A program made the translations under genes and the position numbers. Shown here piece after piece: positions 10,608 to 22,444 of a stretch of DNA of 64,000 nucleotides. The notes beneath the pieces were generated by a model. It saw only the letters and a list, made by a program, of their open reading frames with translations, had not been told where the DNA came from and did no database searches. Source of the DNA: Acridotheres tristis. Lineage: Eukaryota > Chordata > Aves > Passeriformes > Sturnidae. The stretch lies in contig CM072919.1 of the NCBI GenBank assembly GCA_037013685.1, positions 30,673,935-30,737,934 on the forward strand, in the 5' to 3' direction. The stretch's first letter is position 1. Each line of letters starts with the position of its first letter.

Positions 10608-11455
10608 GTCAGGATTCACGATAGCTAAAATTGAGCCAATGGGGATCTTCCAGTTTGATCTTAACTCAAGATCAGTTTCAGTTGAAGAAGATGTTCAGGT
10701 AGTCAGACTACGTGTCCAAAGATTGTTTGGTTTTCAAAGTAATCTCACTAAACTGACATATCAGACCATTCCAGGAAGTGCCAAACCACTAGAAGACTTT
10801 ATACCCCTCTACAATGGAGAAATTATATTTTTACATTTTCAGACAAATGCAGTGATAGAAATATCGATAATTGATGACGATGTGTCTGAAATACAAGAAT
10901 TTTTTTTTGTAAATTTGACTTCTGTGGAAATTCTGGATATTCAACCTGTGAACCTTGACTGGAGTCCCCGTTTGAATCCAGCTTTCAGTGTTTCAACAGT
11001 TAATATCCTTGCTAATGATATTCATCATGGAATACTAAGTTTGGGACCAGAATTTATTTATGTTGAAGAAGATACAAACAACAATACCTCCAACACAGCA
11101 GTGCTTCAGATCAGAAGGACCAAGGGGTTTACTGGTAATATTAAAATAACTGTTAAAACCTTTGGGGGAGTGAGTGCACAGAGTGGAGTAGATTTGTATT
11201 CTTTTGGAAATGTTTATGGAAAATCAAACTTCACATGGGCAATGGAAGGAGAAGATTTTGAAGAACAGACAATCTCTCTGACTTTGTTGGATGGAGAAAG
11301 TGAATGCCAGGTGTCCATAAAAATTTTTGATGATAATGAGCCTGAAGGACAAGAATCATTTTATGTTTTCCTCTCAAATCCTGAATATGGAGCTCAGATT
11401 GTGGAAGGAAAGGATGAACATGGATTTGCTGCTTTTGCAACAGTAATTATTGCAG
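10608..11455 (+). CDS. ADGRV1: ADGRV1 exon 10 in window: two nearly complete Calx-beta repeats (848 nt)
   Basis: Longest exon in the window. Repeat one starts at MGIFQFDLNSRSVSVEEDVQ and continues LRVQRLFGFQ, PGSAKPLEDF, ISIIDDDVSEIQEFFFVNLT, ending FSVSTVNILANDI. Repeat two starts HHGILSLGPEFIYVEEDT and continues LQIRRTKGFTGNIKITVKTF, GEDFEEQTISLTLLDGE, IFDDNEPEGQESFYVFLSNP, AAFATVIIAG. Both carry the acidic D-D-x-x-x-E-x-x-E-x-F block. V-Q-R-L-F-G-F and S-A-K-P-L-E-D-F are strongly conserved with the human protein from memory. Only two or three residues separate the repeats; see the finding on the missing Thr-rich linker. The acceptor is CTGTTTCAG and the donor GCAG|GTAATA. Phase is 2 in, 1 out. 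Confidence 0.97.
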
Positions 11456-14331
11456 GTAATATTATTTTCCCCAGGAGATGAGTAAATATATTTGAATTAA
11501 TAACAGTAAATAACTATATGTTCTCGTAGGAATTTTCATGTAAAATTGGAATTCTATATGATAACAGGCAGGGTATTCTGTTCCCAAATCTAACGTTTTC
11601 CAAATCAGAGGAAACATCTAATGCACAAAACCCACTTAGTGTCCATTAGCAATGTAATTCAAAATACATCTATAGGTGCTGCTTATCTCTGTTTTTGTCC
11701 TTTATGAAGGGAGAACACTGAGCATAAGTGTTTGTGTTGGAGATGGAGTAGGATTGTAGGCTCATTTGATTTTTTGCTATTTTCCTTGTTCCAGCCTTTC
11801 CTCCTGGGATGTGATATTCCCATCTCAGTAGATATGTGACTTCCAAATTCAAAGAATAGATGTGTGACTATGAGAAGGGTCACTAATTAACTTATGGTAT
11901 GAAAATAGAAGTGTCCAAGAGGAACCTGTTATAGAACTGCTGGGCTTCCAATGTTTGTTCTCAGTATTGTACAAGTGATCCTTTCTCACAGTACTGTAGT
12001 GCTGCATTCAGACCAAAATATTTGTATAATTGTAAATACTGCCCACTTCTTGACTCTTTATGGCACAAAAAAATCACTGCAATTTTTTTTAGCTTGGTTT
12101 GTTTCTAAAGAACAGATGATTTGTATTTTGCCACTTCAGGTACTTTGCTTTCTCAAGGTCCAGAATGCTTTAGCTTCTTTTACTTTTTCTTTTACCTTTT
12201 CTTTTACCTGTTCTTTTTTCCTTTTCCTAACTTAATCTATGAAGCATAATTTTGTAAAAGAAAATGTCATGGGGCATTTGAATACAGGAAGACATAGTTC
12301 CTGTTGAGACCATAAGATTACCTTAAAAAGGAGAGACATAAAAATGTACTGACGCAGTATTTAAATAATGTATTATGGCAGCAGTGCTTGATGGGAGACA
12401 GTGAGTATACATTGAAATGAGATTTAGCCTGGTATTTTTTCTATTGAATACAGACAGCCAGTGGCACAGGTTGCCTGGGGAGGTTGCATGGTCTCTCTCC
12501 ATCCCTGGAATTTTTTCAAGCCCCAAAACTCTGACCCATCTAGTCTGGTTTCAGAAATAATTCAGCTTTGAGAATGGTATTGGACTAGAGACATAAAGGG
12601 CCCTTTTAACCTGTATTACATTGGCATTCTGTCAGATGTCTTTCACATAATTTGTATTTTTAAGTTAAGTCTTTCACTTTTATAATGGGTAGGAGTAGAA
12701 AAAATAGTTTCTGTTCTCATTCTTTGCTACTGTGCAGTTCATACCTGCAGTGTAGTCATGCTCTGCTTCTGGGGATGGAGAACAGGAACTAGCATACTTA
12801 GTCACCAAGGAAGAGATTTTCTTTCAGTCACTGTGCTACTGTGAGAAAATGATGTCAGAACTCCAATTTCCCCTAGCTTTTAGATGTCTGTCGGGCTTAC
12901 CAACTGAATATAAACCAATCTAACCTGCAATATGGATTAAATTTTAGGAAGAAGTTGTGCATTGGAACGAATTTTAGGCTAACTCAGTTTAGTCTAACCA
13001 AGAAAGTAAGGTCCAACATTACTGGGAGATTTTGTATTTAGATAGTCTTAAGAAATCAGTGTGGATATTGAGAACTAGGATTAAACTGTGCTGCTAGATG
13101 AGTGTAGGAAGCAACCAAGATAATATACAAGACGAGATCATATGAAACATGTTCTCTTCATGTGCATTGTCTCTAGAATTTACCATGGAAGCAACTAGTT
13201 CCCTAGGTATGTACATTAACTGCAGAAATATGTATATAACCACAGGTTGGAATTCGAGATTGTATTGAATACCACAGAAGGGTATGAATGTGCTCTAGAG
13301 TTATACCCATAGTAAGAAGTGTCCATAAAATTGGAAGATGAGACTACACATTAAGGAGAAGAGTTGAAGCATGTACCTGCATTTAAGTGTATAGATAAAT
13401 ACCACAAGTTAAATGTTTGTGCATGCGTAAGCAAACACACAGTTTCTGTTCATCTTAATATATATAGACTTTCAGTAATCACTGAGTTGGAAGTAGATTG
13501 CCTTTAAATTCATGAGTAAGGCCATCACAACCTGCAAGGAGGAATCCTTTAGAAGCAAGAATTGATTGAGACTGTAAAGACATTAGTTTCCTCTCATTAA
13601 CAGTGGGAGTTTTTATCTTCCACTGCTGTTTTTCTGAAGCTACTTGCATTCCCCCTGAGAAAAATGTGGTGTTTTGTAGCTCACTAGTTCCACACATAGA
13701 ATTCAAGGTGCAAGACAAAAGCTAATGTAATCATCTGGGAAAATGAATAGTTTCAACAACATCATGGGTAGGATGAATAAGAAGGCTTAAGTTACATCAC
13801 TGGAAGCCCATCTTTATCACATTACCTACGTTATATGCTGAGGCCCATTTTTGTTCAGACAGAATGTTTTAGGATTTATGATAAATGTAGCTGGAATTAT
13901 TATCTCATAAGGCATTATAAGCAAGGCTTTTGTGATTGTTCTGGAGATTGCTGTAACACCTAGTCTCTTGACGTCAAGGACTTTAGAACAGTCAGGACAA
14001 CACAAGTCAGTCAGTTTGTTGAATGCTGCTGGAAATACAAGGTTACATGCAAAAATGGTTCTAGGACTCTCATAAGGAATTTACTTTCGAAAATAGTTGT
14101 TATTATTCTACCGATTAAAATAAAATTTAGGAATGCTAAATTATAAATTTGAAATTCTAGAGTGTAAATGAAGAATAGAAATATTGAGAGAATTGAGTTG
14201 TCCCTAAACAGTATTTTGCAGCATACTTTTGATACCTGACTGGGTTTTTAGCAGTTGTGTATATTAAAAGTATAATTTACTCTCAGCTTTACTTTCTTAC
14301 TTACTATTTTCATGGACTATTTTTTACACAG
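11456..14331 (+). other. ADGRV1: Intron of ADGRV1 (2,876 bp)
   Basis: Contains a pyrimidine-rich CTTTTA-type tract at about 12176-12232 and a worn CR1 3' end at about 12460-12640 (listed). The remaining about 2.5 kb shows no repeat or coding frame I can support. Confidence 0.8.
12460..12640 (+). mobile_element. Degraded CR1 LINE 3' end, + orientation
   Basis: Follows the CR1 3' region in order but with many changes: a GGCACAGGTTGCCTGGGGAG block, CATCCCTGGAATTTTTTCAAG, a TTTGAGAATGGTATTGGACTAGA-like segment, then GGGCCCTTTTAACCTG and GGCATTCTGTCAG at the tail. CR1 is the main LINE of birds and inserts mostly as 5'-truncated copies. This copy is old and non-coding. Confidence 0.7.
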
Positions 14332-14449
14332 GAAGTGATCTCCAGAATGGCATTTTGGGATTCATTCCAGAAGTACAAAGTGGCTTGATACTTGATGAAG
14401 ACTCAGAAAACAGAGAGGTGCTGCTGACTGTTGCACGGCAACCAAACAG
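14332..14449 (+). CDS. ADGRV1: ADGRV1 exon 11 in window: start of a Calx-beta repeat
   Basis: Reads (G)SDLQNGILGFIPEVQSGLIL, DEDSENREVLLTVARQPN and a split Arg. N-G-I-x-G-F opens the repeat. S-G-L-x-L then an acidic cluster and L-x-V-x-R-Q-P-N-R matches the human repeat as I remember it. The acceptor is TTTTTACACAG and the donor ACAG|GTGCAG. Phase is 1 in, 2 out. The next exon completes the codon as Arg and continues AFEDV. Confidence 0.94.
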
Positions 14450-15308
14450 GTGCAGACAACAGCAGATTCCATTGCTCTTCCTGCACTCTAGTATGTTGTC
14501 TTGAATCTCAGGAGCTGCTGTTAGTGGAAGAGGTTTTCATCAAAGGGTTTTATATAAATGTTTCCCTTTCAGCTCCTTTAATAGCTTCACAGGTTTGGGC
14601 AATGAGGTATTTAAGTTATGAATATATTTAAGTCTGTCACTCTATTAGTATCAAGCAGAAAAAGGAAAAAACTCAAATGCTTACTATTTTATACTGTAAG
14701 TCAGCAAGTGTGAAGGTTTTGCTTAAGGTAAAGTATTTTCTAAAGGTGCAACTCCAATTCTCACCTCTCTGTGTAATGTAAGTAGGTATGAATACTACAA
14801 GAAGCAATTAAAAAGTTATGTAAGTGTCAGTATTATTATGTCTTCGCTTTTTTCCTAATTACCACATATATATATAATGTATATTTATGTGTACTTTTAA
14901 AAAATGCTCAAGTATGGTACGTTCCGTACAGGAAAGACAAATTCTACCTGGCTTTCCAGACCAATGGTTACTATAGTATTAATGAAAGTACTTGGGCACA
15001 TCCCTGCTTTCCAAGCACCAGTGTCTCTTATTCAGATAATCACGTTATCTGAAACAGAAATGAAGAAGAATCTGGGTTCCTATAATTGCTTTATTTTCCT
15101 CTTCTGTTACTTTTTAAATAATCTAAATAGATATTAGGGGAAGAAATTTAAATTAAAAGAGCTATTTAAAAAAAAATTTAAATCAGTTTATTCCATAATG
15201 ATAAGTTTTGAATAATAACATAAAATGTATGTTATGTCTGTGGTTTATGTTTCCTAAATCTGTTGTGCTCTCCTTCAGTACATGAATACTCCTCCCTTTT
15301 ACTTACAG
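14450..15308 (+). other. ADGRV1: Intron of ADGRV1 (859 bp)
   Basis: AT-rich intron with a short TATATATATAATG stretch near 14867. No repeat family or coding region is supported. Confidence 0.8.
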
Positions 15309-15480
15309 GGCTTTTGAAGATGTAGTGATCTTCTGGCGTGTGACCTTTAACAAAACAGCTGTTGTCCTTCTGAAGGATGGCATGAACTTGGAGAATGAAT
15401 TTGTATCTGTGCTGGGAGCCACGACCTGTGTGGCAGGTCAAACTATGTGCAACATCTCCATTGAAATAAAACCTGATCAT
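15309..15480 (+). CDS. ADGRV1: ADGRV1 exon 12 in window: Calx-beta repeat, middle
   Basis: Reads (R)AFEDVVIFWRVTFNKTAVVL, LKDGMNLENEFVSVLGATTC, VAGQTMCNISIEIKPDH. A-F-E-D-V-x-x-F-W-R-V-T-x-N-K-T, the paired cysteines in T-T-C and T-x-C, and I-S-I-E-x-K-P correspond to the human repeat from memory. The two cysteines are well placed to form an intradomain disulphide (inference). Sequons are NKT and NIS. The acceptor is TTTTACTTACAG and the donor CAT|GTAAGT. Phase is 2 in, 0 out. Confidence 0.95.
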
Positions 15481-18400
15481 GTAAGTAATTGTTGCTCATT
15501 TATGTACAGCATTGAGTTGCAATTTGACCTAGAGGAAGTGATGCTTAGTTTTGAAGATAGTAACTTGTTATCTGCTTGGCTCCTCTGGAACATATTTATT
15601 TATAGTCTTGTACTGCCTTCATTGTGACTGGTAAAAATTTGGGAAGGAGGTACGTATTTAGTTTGAAGAGTAAATTAGAGATCTTTTTATATAACAGTAA
15701 GAAAAAATAATGGAGTTGTTTCAATGAGATGTTCCATCATATACTCTTATCCTTCATCCAGTAAGTTTTTCATCTAACAAAACATTTCTTAGGGTGGTTT
15801 ATAGAAAACATTCTGTAAGTAATATGTCATTGCACAAAAAAACCTTTCAGTCTAACTTGTGTGTAATTTTATATTCCTAAATCTAGCACAGTGATCTGTG
15901 AAAACTCATGAAACTGCATAAGAATCTCCGAGTGTCTAAAAATCTGTTGCTGTTCACATACACCTTATTCACATACTCCTAATTCATTTTAGTAGCCATC
16001 ATCCATTAAATTGCATTTGTCTAAGTCTAACAGTCTTGTGAGATCCACCTGGCACTCTAAAATACACACATGATATATTAACACAAAACACAATATTCAG
16101 CCATTTTTATTGAAAAGATAAGGAAAAAATATATTAGTGTGAATACCCAGTGGTTAGAGTAATCCCTTAAGAAAGGAGGGATTAATGTTTGCCATTCTTT
16201 TAAAGTTAGAGAGTTTTAAATTTTCTAAGAAATTATCCTTGCACCCAGACTAGTGGCAAAGTCAAGGTCTGAGCAGTGGAAAATCACAAGATGGGAATAT
16301 TTCCATGTTTTTTTCTGACTCAGTTCTAGAAAATATTGCAAGATGCTGTATGTGGGAAGTAGGGATTTCCTATTTAGGAAATAGAATGCATTTCCTTAGT
16401 TCATTAAGAGGGCCCTTTTCCCACTCCATCTACAGATGTTATCTTTACATTACAGAGCCAATGAAGAGCTGTATAGGGCACAGGCTGCCTTGCTGAATAA
16501 ACTGAGATTATTAACCTCTTTAGACCAAAGAAGCAATATCAGTATTTAATGACAGCTCTGCAGAAGCTGCAGAGACATGCAGTTGTGTCACATGAAACAC
16601 AGGCCTGTGCCATTCTAGCAAGTGCTAAAGGAAGGCTAAAGCTCCCCATTCATCCCAGTATAATTGTGCTTGTCATTAGTCAAGAACATTTCATTTAGAG
16701 AACTACTTAACAATTTAATTGAAATCACATGCTATTTATCCTTCCAAATATTTCCTGATTCTACTTCCAGTTCTTCTTTCATATGTTAGCTTGTAAATTA
16801 GTAGCAAATGCATTAAAAAATGATGAAGTAAAAAACATATTAAATAAGTACTTTACATTTTTGTAGTACACATTCTAGCTTTTGTAAGTTTTACTTTCTC
16901 AGCAGTACTGGCTTTATGAGCTAAAAATCCTAGAATTAAAGTAGGATTTCCAATAGTTCAGAGCTGAAATACAAAGCTTCTTTTTATGCTGGATGCCAGG
17001 CACCCACCAAAGCCTCTCTGTCACTCCTCTCTGCAGCTTGTCAGAGGAGAGAAAATATAACAAAGGCTTCATGAGTTGAGTCAAGGACCAGGAGAGATCA
17101 TTCACCAAACACCATCATGGGCAAAACAGACTCAAATTAGAGATATTAAATGAATTTTTTGCAACATTACAAAAATCAGATTGCAAAATCAGATCAGGAT
17201 AATGAGAAGTAAACTAAGATCTTAAAACGTCTTCTGCCCTCCCCCACCTCCTTCCAGCTCTACCTCTTCCCCTCCAGCAGAAACAGAGTTGGGAAATGGG
17301 GGTCATGTTCATTTCATCACACATTGTTCCTGCTGCTGCTCAGGAAGAGTCTTTCCCCTGCTCCACCATGGGGTCCCTCCAATGGGAAACTTCTTCAACA
17401 TGAGTCCATCCCACAGGCAGCAATTCTCCATAAACTGTTGCAGCATGGCCATCCTTCCATAGGATGCAGTCCTTCAAGGATAGGCTGCTCCAGTGTGGGT
17501 CCCCCACACTGTCACAAGTCTTACCAGGAAGCCTGCTCCAGTTTGGCATTCTTTCTCCCTGGGTCTGCAGGTCCCTGCCAGGTCCCTGCCAGGAATCTGC
17601 TCAAGTCTGGGCCACCCATGGGGTCATAACCTGCTCTCAGGCATCCCCCTGCTCCAGTATGGGCCTCCTCAGTGGGCTGCAGGTGGATCTCTGTACCCCC
17701 ATGGACCTCCATGGGCTGCAGGGGCACAGCTGCTTCACCAAGGACTGGACAATGGGCTGCAGGGAAATCCCAGCTTAGGCACCTGAAGCACCTTCTCCCC
17801 CTCCTTCTCCACAGACCTTGGTGTCTGCAGAGCTGTTCCTCTTACATGTTGTCCCCCCTCACTCTCCTCTGGCCTCAATTACATCTGCATAATAACAGGT
17901 TTTTACTTCTTAAATATGTTGTCATAGGAGTGTTACCACCATTTGTGATTGGCTCAGCCATGGCCACTGGCAGGCCCATCTTGGAGCTGTCAGGCAATGG
18001 CTCTGCTAGACATGGGGAAAACTTCTGGCATATTCTCACAGAAGGTACCCCTGTAGTTCCACCACTATCAAAACCTGGCCATACGAATTCAATTAAAAAT
18101 AGTAAAAAACATTGGCTTCAATGATTACCAGTTTTTTATAATACTATTTTCTTGTAAAAAAATATTTGTTTTTTCTTTTTTTTTCCAAGTTTGCTACTTG
18201 AAAAGTGCATGCGATAGGTACAGTCTTTCCAATGATTTTTGGAATTTTGGTAATTGGATGTCTATTTTTAAATGTTACATTTGTGTTGTAGGTACAAAAT
18301 AAAAGATGAGGCAGAACACCATATTGTAAACTTAACATTGCTACCTTGTTTTCAATAAGGAAACAAAGCTCCGCAGCCTGTATTTTCCAACATATGTCTC

Positions 18401-19082
18401 TGTACGTGAAACATCACAAAAGTCTATCAGATAGTATTGTCTAAGCTCTGAGATTTTAAAAAAATTCAGTTAAGTGTGCAAATCTACTTTATTTACTCTC
18501 ATAAAAACATGCATAAACATATTAATGTTTAAATGCTAAGGTTATATGCAAAATGTTTTTCAGAACTTTAAATGAGTTCAGTACTTGAATACAGGAAAGT
18601 TATTATGCAAATTAATTGCATTTTCAAAATTGCATACTTAATTCTGTGCAGTTTTTTTCCAAAAATGAGTAGGTAGGTACATGCCTTTTTGTAAGGTAAA
18701 AAGAAAATGAAAGAGCAAATTCTTCATAAACTGTACATCTATGTAAATCCATAATCTGGAAGATGGCATTCTAGGAGAGTTTACTGTCATTTATGTCAAA
18801 TTTACAGCCACAATACCTGCACTATCTAAATAGCTACTTTAATGCAGTAAGTTCCACGTTAAAATCTGGGATTTAATTATTGTGCCTGAAAGAGTGATGC
18901 CCATTGCAGTATTGTTTTTAGGATGTATTTTATTGTACTTATTGCACATTTCAGGAAGCATGCTTGTGGAAAGTGTTATTAAAGTGATCCACTGTGCATG
19001 CAAGTAATGTATAAACATTTATTTAATGTTGAAAGTTATTAGTAGATCTTATAATGATATGAAAATCATCCCTCACTTACAG
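15481..19082 (+). other. ADGRV1: Intron of ADGRV1 (3,602 bp) with an antisense ERV LTR
   Basis: 15481-16970 and 18100-19082 look like unique AT-rich intron. The middle is a GC-richer LTR insertion (listed separately). Confidence 0.8.
16975..18098 (-). mobile_element. Old solo LTR of a long avian ERV family, antisense to ADGRV1
   Basis: The segment order matches a roughly 1.1-1.3 kb LTR common in birds, recognised from memory. Read on +, it has a GGATGCCAGGCACCCACCAAAGCC-type end, a GAGAAAATATAACAAAGGC block, CATGGGCAAAACAGACTCAAA, then many CTGCTCC/GGGCTGCAG near-repeats in a C-rich tract (17230-17780), then CTTGGTGTCTGCAGAGCTG and TGATTGGCTCAGCCATGGCC, ending about CCATACGAATTCAATT. On the minus strand this runs 5' to 3' as an LTR. 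A 12-bp duplication (GGTCCCTGCCA) lies near 17570. Overlapping open frames at 17324-18124 are GC-rich chance frames. It is too diverged for a target duplication to be seen. Confidence 0.75.
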
Positions 19083-19325
19083 GTACCAGAATTTGAAACT
19101 TATATTTTTGTTGAGCTGTATGCTGTAAGCACAGGAGCTGCTTTGAACAACAGTGCCAGATTTGCTTTTATAACTGTCCTGGAAAGCGATGATCCTCATG
19201 GTTTAGTGTATTTTGCTGTGGGATCTCGATTTGCTGTGGCTTATAAGAAGACACCTTTAATCAGTCTGCAAGTTCTTAGAGATTCTAGTACATCAGTAAC
19301 CACAATGGTTAGCTACAGTATGCAG
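19083..19325 (+). CDS. ADGRV1: ADGRV1 exon 13 in window: end of a Calx-beta repeat and start of the last one
   Basis: Eighty-one codons, phase 0 both sides: VPEFETYIFVELYAVSTGAA, NNSARFAFITVLESDDPHG, LVYFAVGSRFAVAYKKTP, LISLQVLRDSSTS, SYSMQ. The F-V-E-L-Y-x-x-x-x-G-A-A block and F-I-T-V-L-E-S-D-D close one repeat. G-L-V-Y-F-A-V-G-S-R opens the last Calx-beta domain before GAIN. V-A-x-K-K-x-x-L-I-S-L-Q-V is shared with human from memory. The acceptor is CACTTACAG and the donor TGCAG|GTAAGA. Confidence 0.96.
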
Positions 19326-19359
19326 GTAAGATTTATTATTTAATTTATTCTTATATCTT

Positions 19360-21520
19360 TTTCTGACCTTTAGAAAAGCAGACTTCCAGTTCTTCAGGGA
19401 GATAGTCAGAGGCTTCTCCTGGAAGACTGCCCTCAGGGACAAGGGAGTGGAACAGAGCTGACAGAATTTCAAGGAAATCTTCCATAGAATGCAGAAGCTA
19501 GCAATCCCCAGGAGCAAGAAATCAGGCAATGAAGGCAGGAGACTGGCATTGCTGAGTCAGAACCTGCTGGTCAAACTAAAGAGAAAGAAGCAAATGCACA
19601 AGCAGTTGAAGCAAGGACAGGTGAGCTGGGAAGAGAATAGAGATGGTGTCAATGCGTAAGGAAGGCCAAGGTGCACTTGGAAGTCAACTTGGCAAGAGGC
19701 ACAAAAAATAACAGGAAGGGCTTCTAGAGGTATATTAACCAGAAAGGGAAGGTCAGAAGGGGAAGGTAACCAGAAGGGAAGGTGTTTCCCCCTGATAAGC
19801 AATGGTGGAAAACAGATAGCAACAGATTAACGAAAGGCTGATGGACTCATCAACAACTTTTTTGCCAGTCTTCACTGGCAACCTTTTTTCCTACACCTCT
19901 GAAGTGAATGGACAGCAGGATGGGGCATGGGGGAGCAAGTCCCTCATACTGTATGGGAAAATCAGATTCATGACCACCTGAGGAAATTGAATGTACAGTT
20001 CTATGGGACCCAAAGAGATGCATCCTAGAGTCCTGAGGGAATTGGCTGATGTTGTTGCCAAGACAGTCTCCCTTGTATTTGAAGTCTTGAGAATCAGGTG
20101 AAATCCCTGGTGACTGGAAAAGGGGTTTTACTACACCCATCTTTAAAAAGTGAAGGGTAGAAAGGAAGACCAGTCAGCCTCACCTCTGCCTGGGAAGATT
20201 ATGGAACAGATCTTCCTAGAAGCTGTCTTACGGCACATGGAGAATAGAGACGAGATTGGAGAGAGCCAGCACAGCTTCACCAAGAGCAAGTCCTGCCTGA
20301 CCAAACTAGTGGCCTTCTACGATGGGGTGACTCCCAATGTACAAGAGAAGGACTACCGATGTCATTTATCTGAAATGCTGTAAAACTTTTGACACAGTCC
20401 CCCCAAAACATCCTTCTCTCTAAACTGGGGAGAGATGGATTTAATGTAGGATTTGAATGGACTTTAAATTGATTGATAACAAAGTGGCTGGATGGTCACA
20501 TCCAGAGGGCCATAGTCAATGGCTCAGAGTCCTGATGGACATCAGTGACAAGTGGTGTCCCTCAAGGATCTGTTTTGGGACCAGTGTTATTTGCTGTCTT
20601 CATTAATGGTGTAGATGTAGATCAGGTGCACTCCTAGCAAAGTTGCAGAAGACACCAAGCTGAGGGGTGCAGTTGACACTCCTGAAGGATGGGATCCTAT
20701 CCAGAGGCACCAGGACAAGCTCAAGAAGTGGCCCTTGGGAATCTCGTGAGGTGTAACAAGACCAAGTGCAAAGTGCTGCACCTGGGTCAGAGCACCCTCA
20801 GTACAGGCTGGGGATGAACAGATCGAGAGCTGCCCTGCCCCAAAGGACATGGGGGTGTTGGTGAGGGGCTGGACATGAGCCAGCCATGGGCACTCCCAGC
20901 CCAGAAAGCCAAATGTGTCCTGGGCTGCATCCAAAGCAGTTTGGGCAGAAGGTGAGGGAGGGACTTCTGCCCCTCCTCTCACTATGGTGAGACCTCACCT
21001 GCAGAGCTGCCTCCAGCTCTGGGGCCCCAGCACAGGAAGGTCATGAAACTGTAGAAGCAAGACCAGAGAAGGCCACTCAATTGATCAGAGGGATGGAACA
21101 CCTCTGCTATGAGGAAATGCTGAGAGAATTGAGATTGTTCAGTCAGGAGAAGAGGTGGCTTTGGCCTGACCCAATTGTAACCTTCCAGTACCTAAAGGAA
21201 GCCTATGTGAAAGTTGGTGAGGGACTTTTGGCAAGGGCATGTAGTGACAAGACAAGAGAGAATGGCTTAAAACTGAAAGAGAGTAGGTTCTGATCAGATA
21301 TCAGGAAGACATCAGGAAGAAATTCTTTACTGTGAGGATGGTGAGGTACTGGCAAGAAAAGGTTGTGGATGCCACATCCCTGGAGGTGTTTGAGGCCAGG
21401 TTTGATGAAGCTCTGAGCCACTGGTCTCGTGAAGATTGTGCCTGTCCACTGCAGGGGCTTTGGAACTAGATGATCTTTAAGATCCTTTTCAACCCAAACC
21501 ATTTGTAGAATCATAGATTT
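19360..21520 (+). mobile_element. CR1 LINE, 3' part (reverse transcriptase remnant plus 3' UTR), inactive
   Basis: Sense-oriented, 5'-truncated CR1. Reverse-transcriptase blocks survive in broken frames: [10 protein letters not shown] and [13 protein letters not shown] around 20220-20310, and [11 protein letters not shown] around 20555-20585. At 20639-20655 the expected F-A-D-D-T reads V-A-E-D-T, just after an in-frame stop, so the catalytic site is lost. The C-terminal blocks follow (K-C-K-V-L-H-L-G at about 20770; S-D-K-T-R-E-N-G-L-K-L-K-E at 21245-21290), then the 3' UTR. It ends near AGAATCATAGATTTTATG (about 21520), where CR1 has its short 8-bp tail repeat. There are many stops and frameshifts. 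Confidence 0.9.
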
Positions 21521-21816
21521 TATGATTAATTTTATAATTAAATAATTGATTATTATTTAAAGTAAATATGACTGTGATTAGCATTTTTTTCAGAACAAGG
21601 TCAAGCATTTGCTGGGCCTAGATTGTTTGGCTTTCCATTATTAAAAGACCTTTTTCTCATTGCATTGTCAAGAATAATTTTTTAGCAGTATCTTTCAGTG
21701 GCCTCAAAGATTATGGTTAGCGAGGCATTTAATATATTTCTTTCTTTGTTCTAAGGCTTTTGTGAGCCTTAAATTTTTGAGGCTTTTTCATCTGAAATTA
21801 AGTCTTTATTCTGATG

Positions 21817-22444
21817 GATATTGTATTGGTTTGAAAGTAAAATCAGTACGAGACTCCAAGTCAGTAATACAATTTAATAGAAGAAAAGAGAAAAAATAAA
21901 ATACATGCAATAATATGAAAGAAACAACCACCAACACAGTCAGAAATACAACCTGACACCCTGTCAGTCAGGGTGTTGGTAGCAGTCCGTATAAATGGTG
22001 GCTGCAGTCCTCCTGGATGACAGATGTGGCTCCGTTGAAGCAGTGCTCCTGTAGAAGGTGCAGTTTTCCTCCGAAGATCCAGCGATGATGTGGAAATGAT
22101 CCGACTTTCCTCTGGGATCCAGTAGAAAGGTCTGCCCTCGTGTCCCAAACCCCAGTTTTTTATCTAGGTAGGAAAGGCTTGGCTCCTGCCCCTGGCTGGG
22201 GCATCTCCCAATGGGATGATGTAATCTTATCAGTCACACAATAGGACTTAATGGCCCATTAACGGAATATATCTTCTGGAGGAAGGATGGGTTGTGAATA
22301 GATAACGATGATCATCCCCCGATCTTATCAGATGGCACATCAGCAGAGGATATCTCCCACAGAGATAAGGATCACCACCCCTCCCACATTTGAACAGATG
22401 GTGATAGAATACACAAATGTTGCATTGTACCCCAGGACAGATAT
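21817..22444 (-). mobile_element. Solo ERV LTR (618 bp) with 5-bp GATAT target duplication
   Basis: The LTR spans 21822-22439. On + it begins TGTATTGGTTTGAAAG and ends TACCCCAGGACA, so it has TG..CA ends with short imperfect inverted repeats. It is flanked by GATAT at 21817-21821 and again at 22440-22444. Five-base duplications are usual for several avian ERV groups. On the minus strand there is a TATA-like GATAAAAAA near 22156-22165 and an ATTAAA poly(A)-type signal at 21873-21878, in the right order, so transcription would run antisense to ADGRV1. The minus-strand start resembles an LTR I know from songbirds. No internal sequence remains, hence a solo LTR. Confidence 0.88.

Noticed and set aside
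17324..18124. Overlapping frames on both strands with Trp/Pro/Gly-rich translation
   Set aside because: They are in a C-rich, internally repetitive avian LTR; none keeps a consistent frame or matches a protein family.
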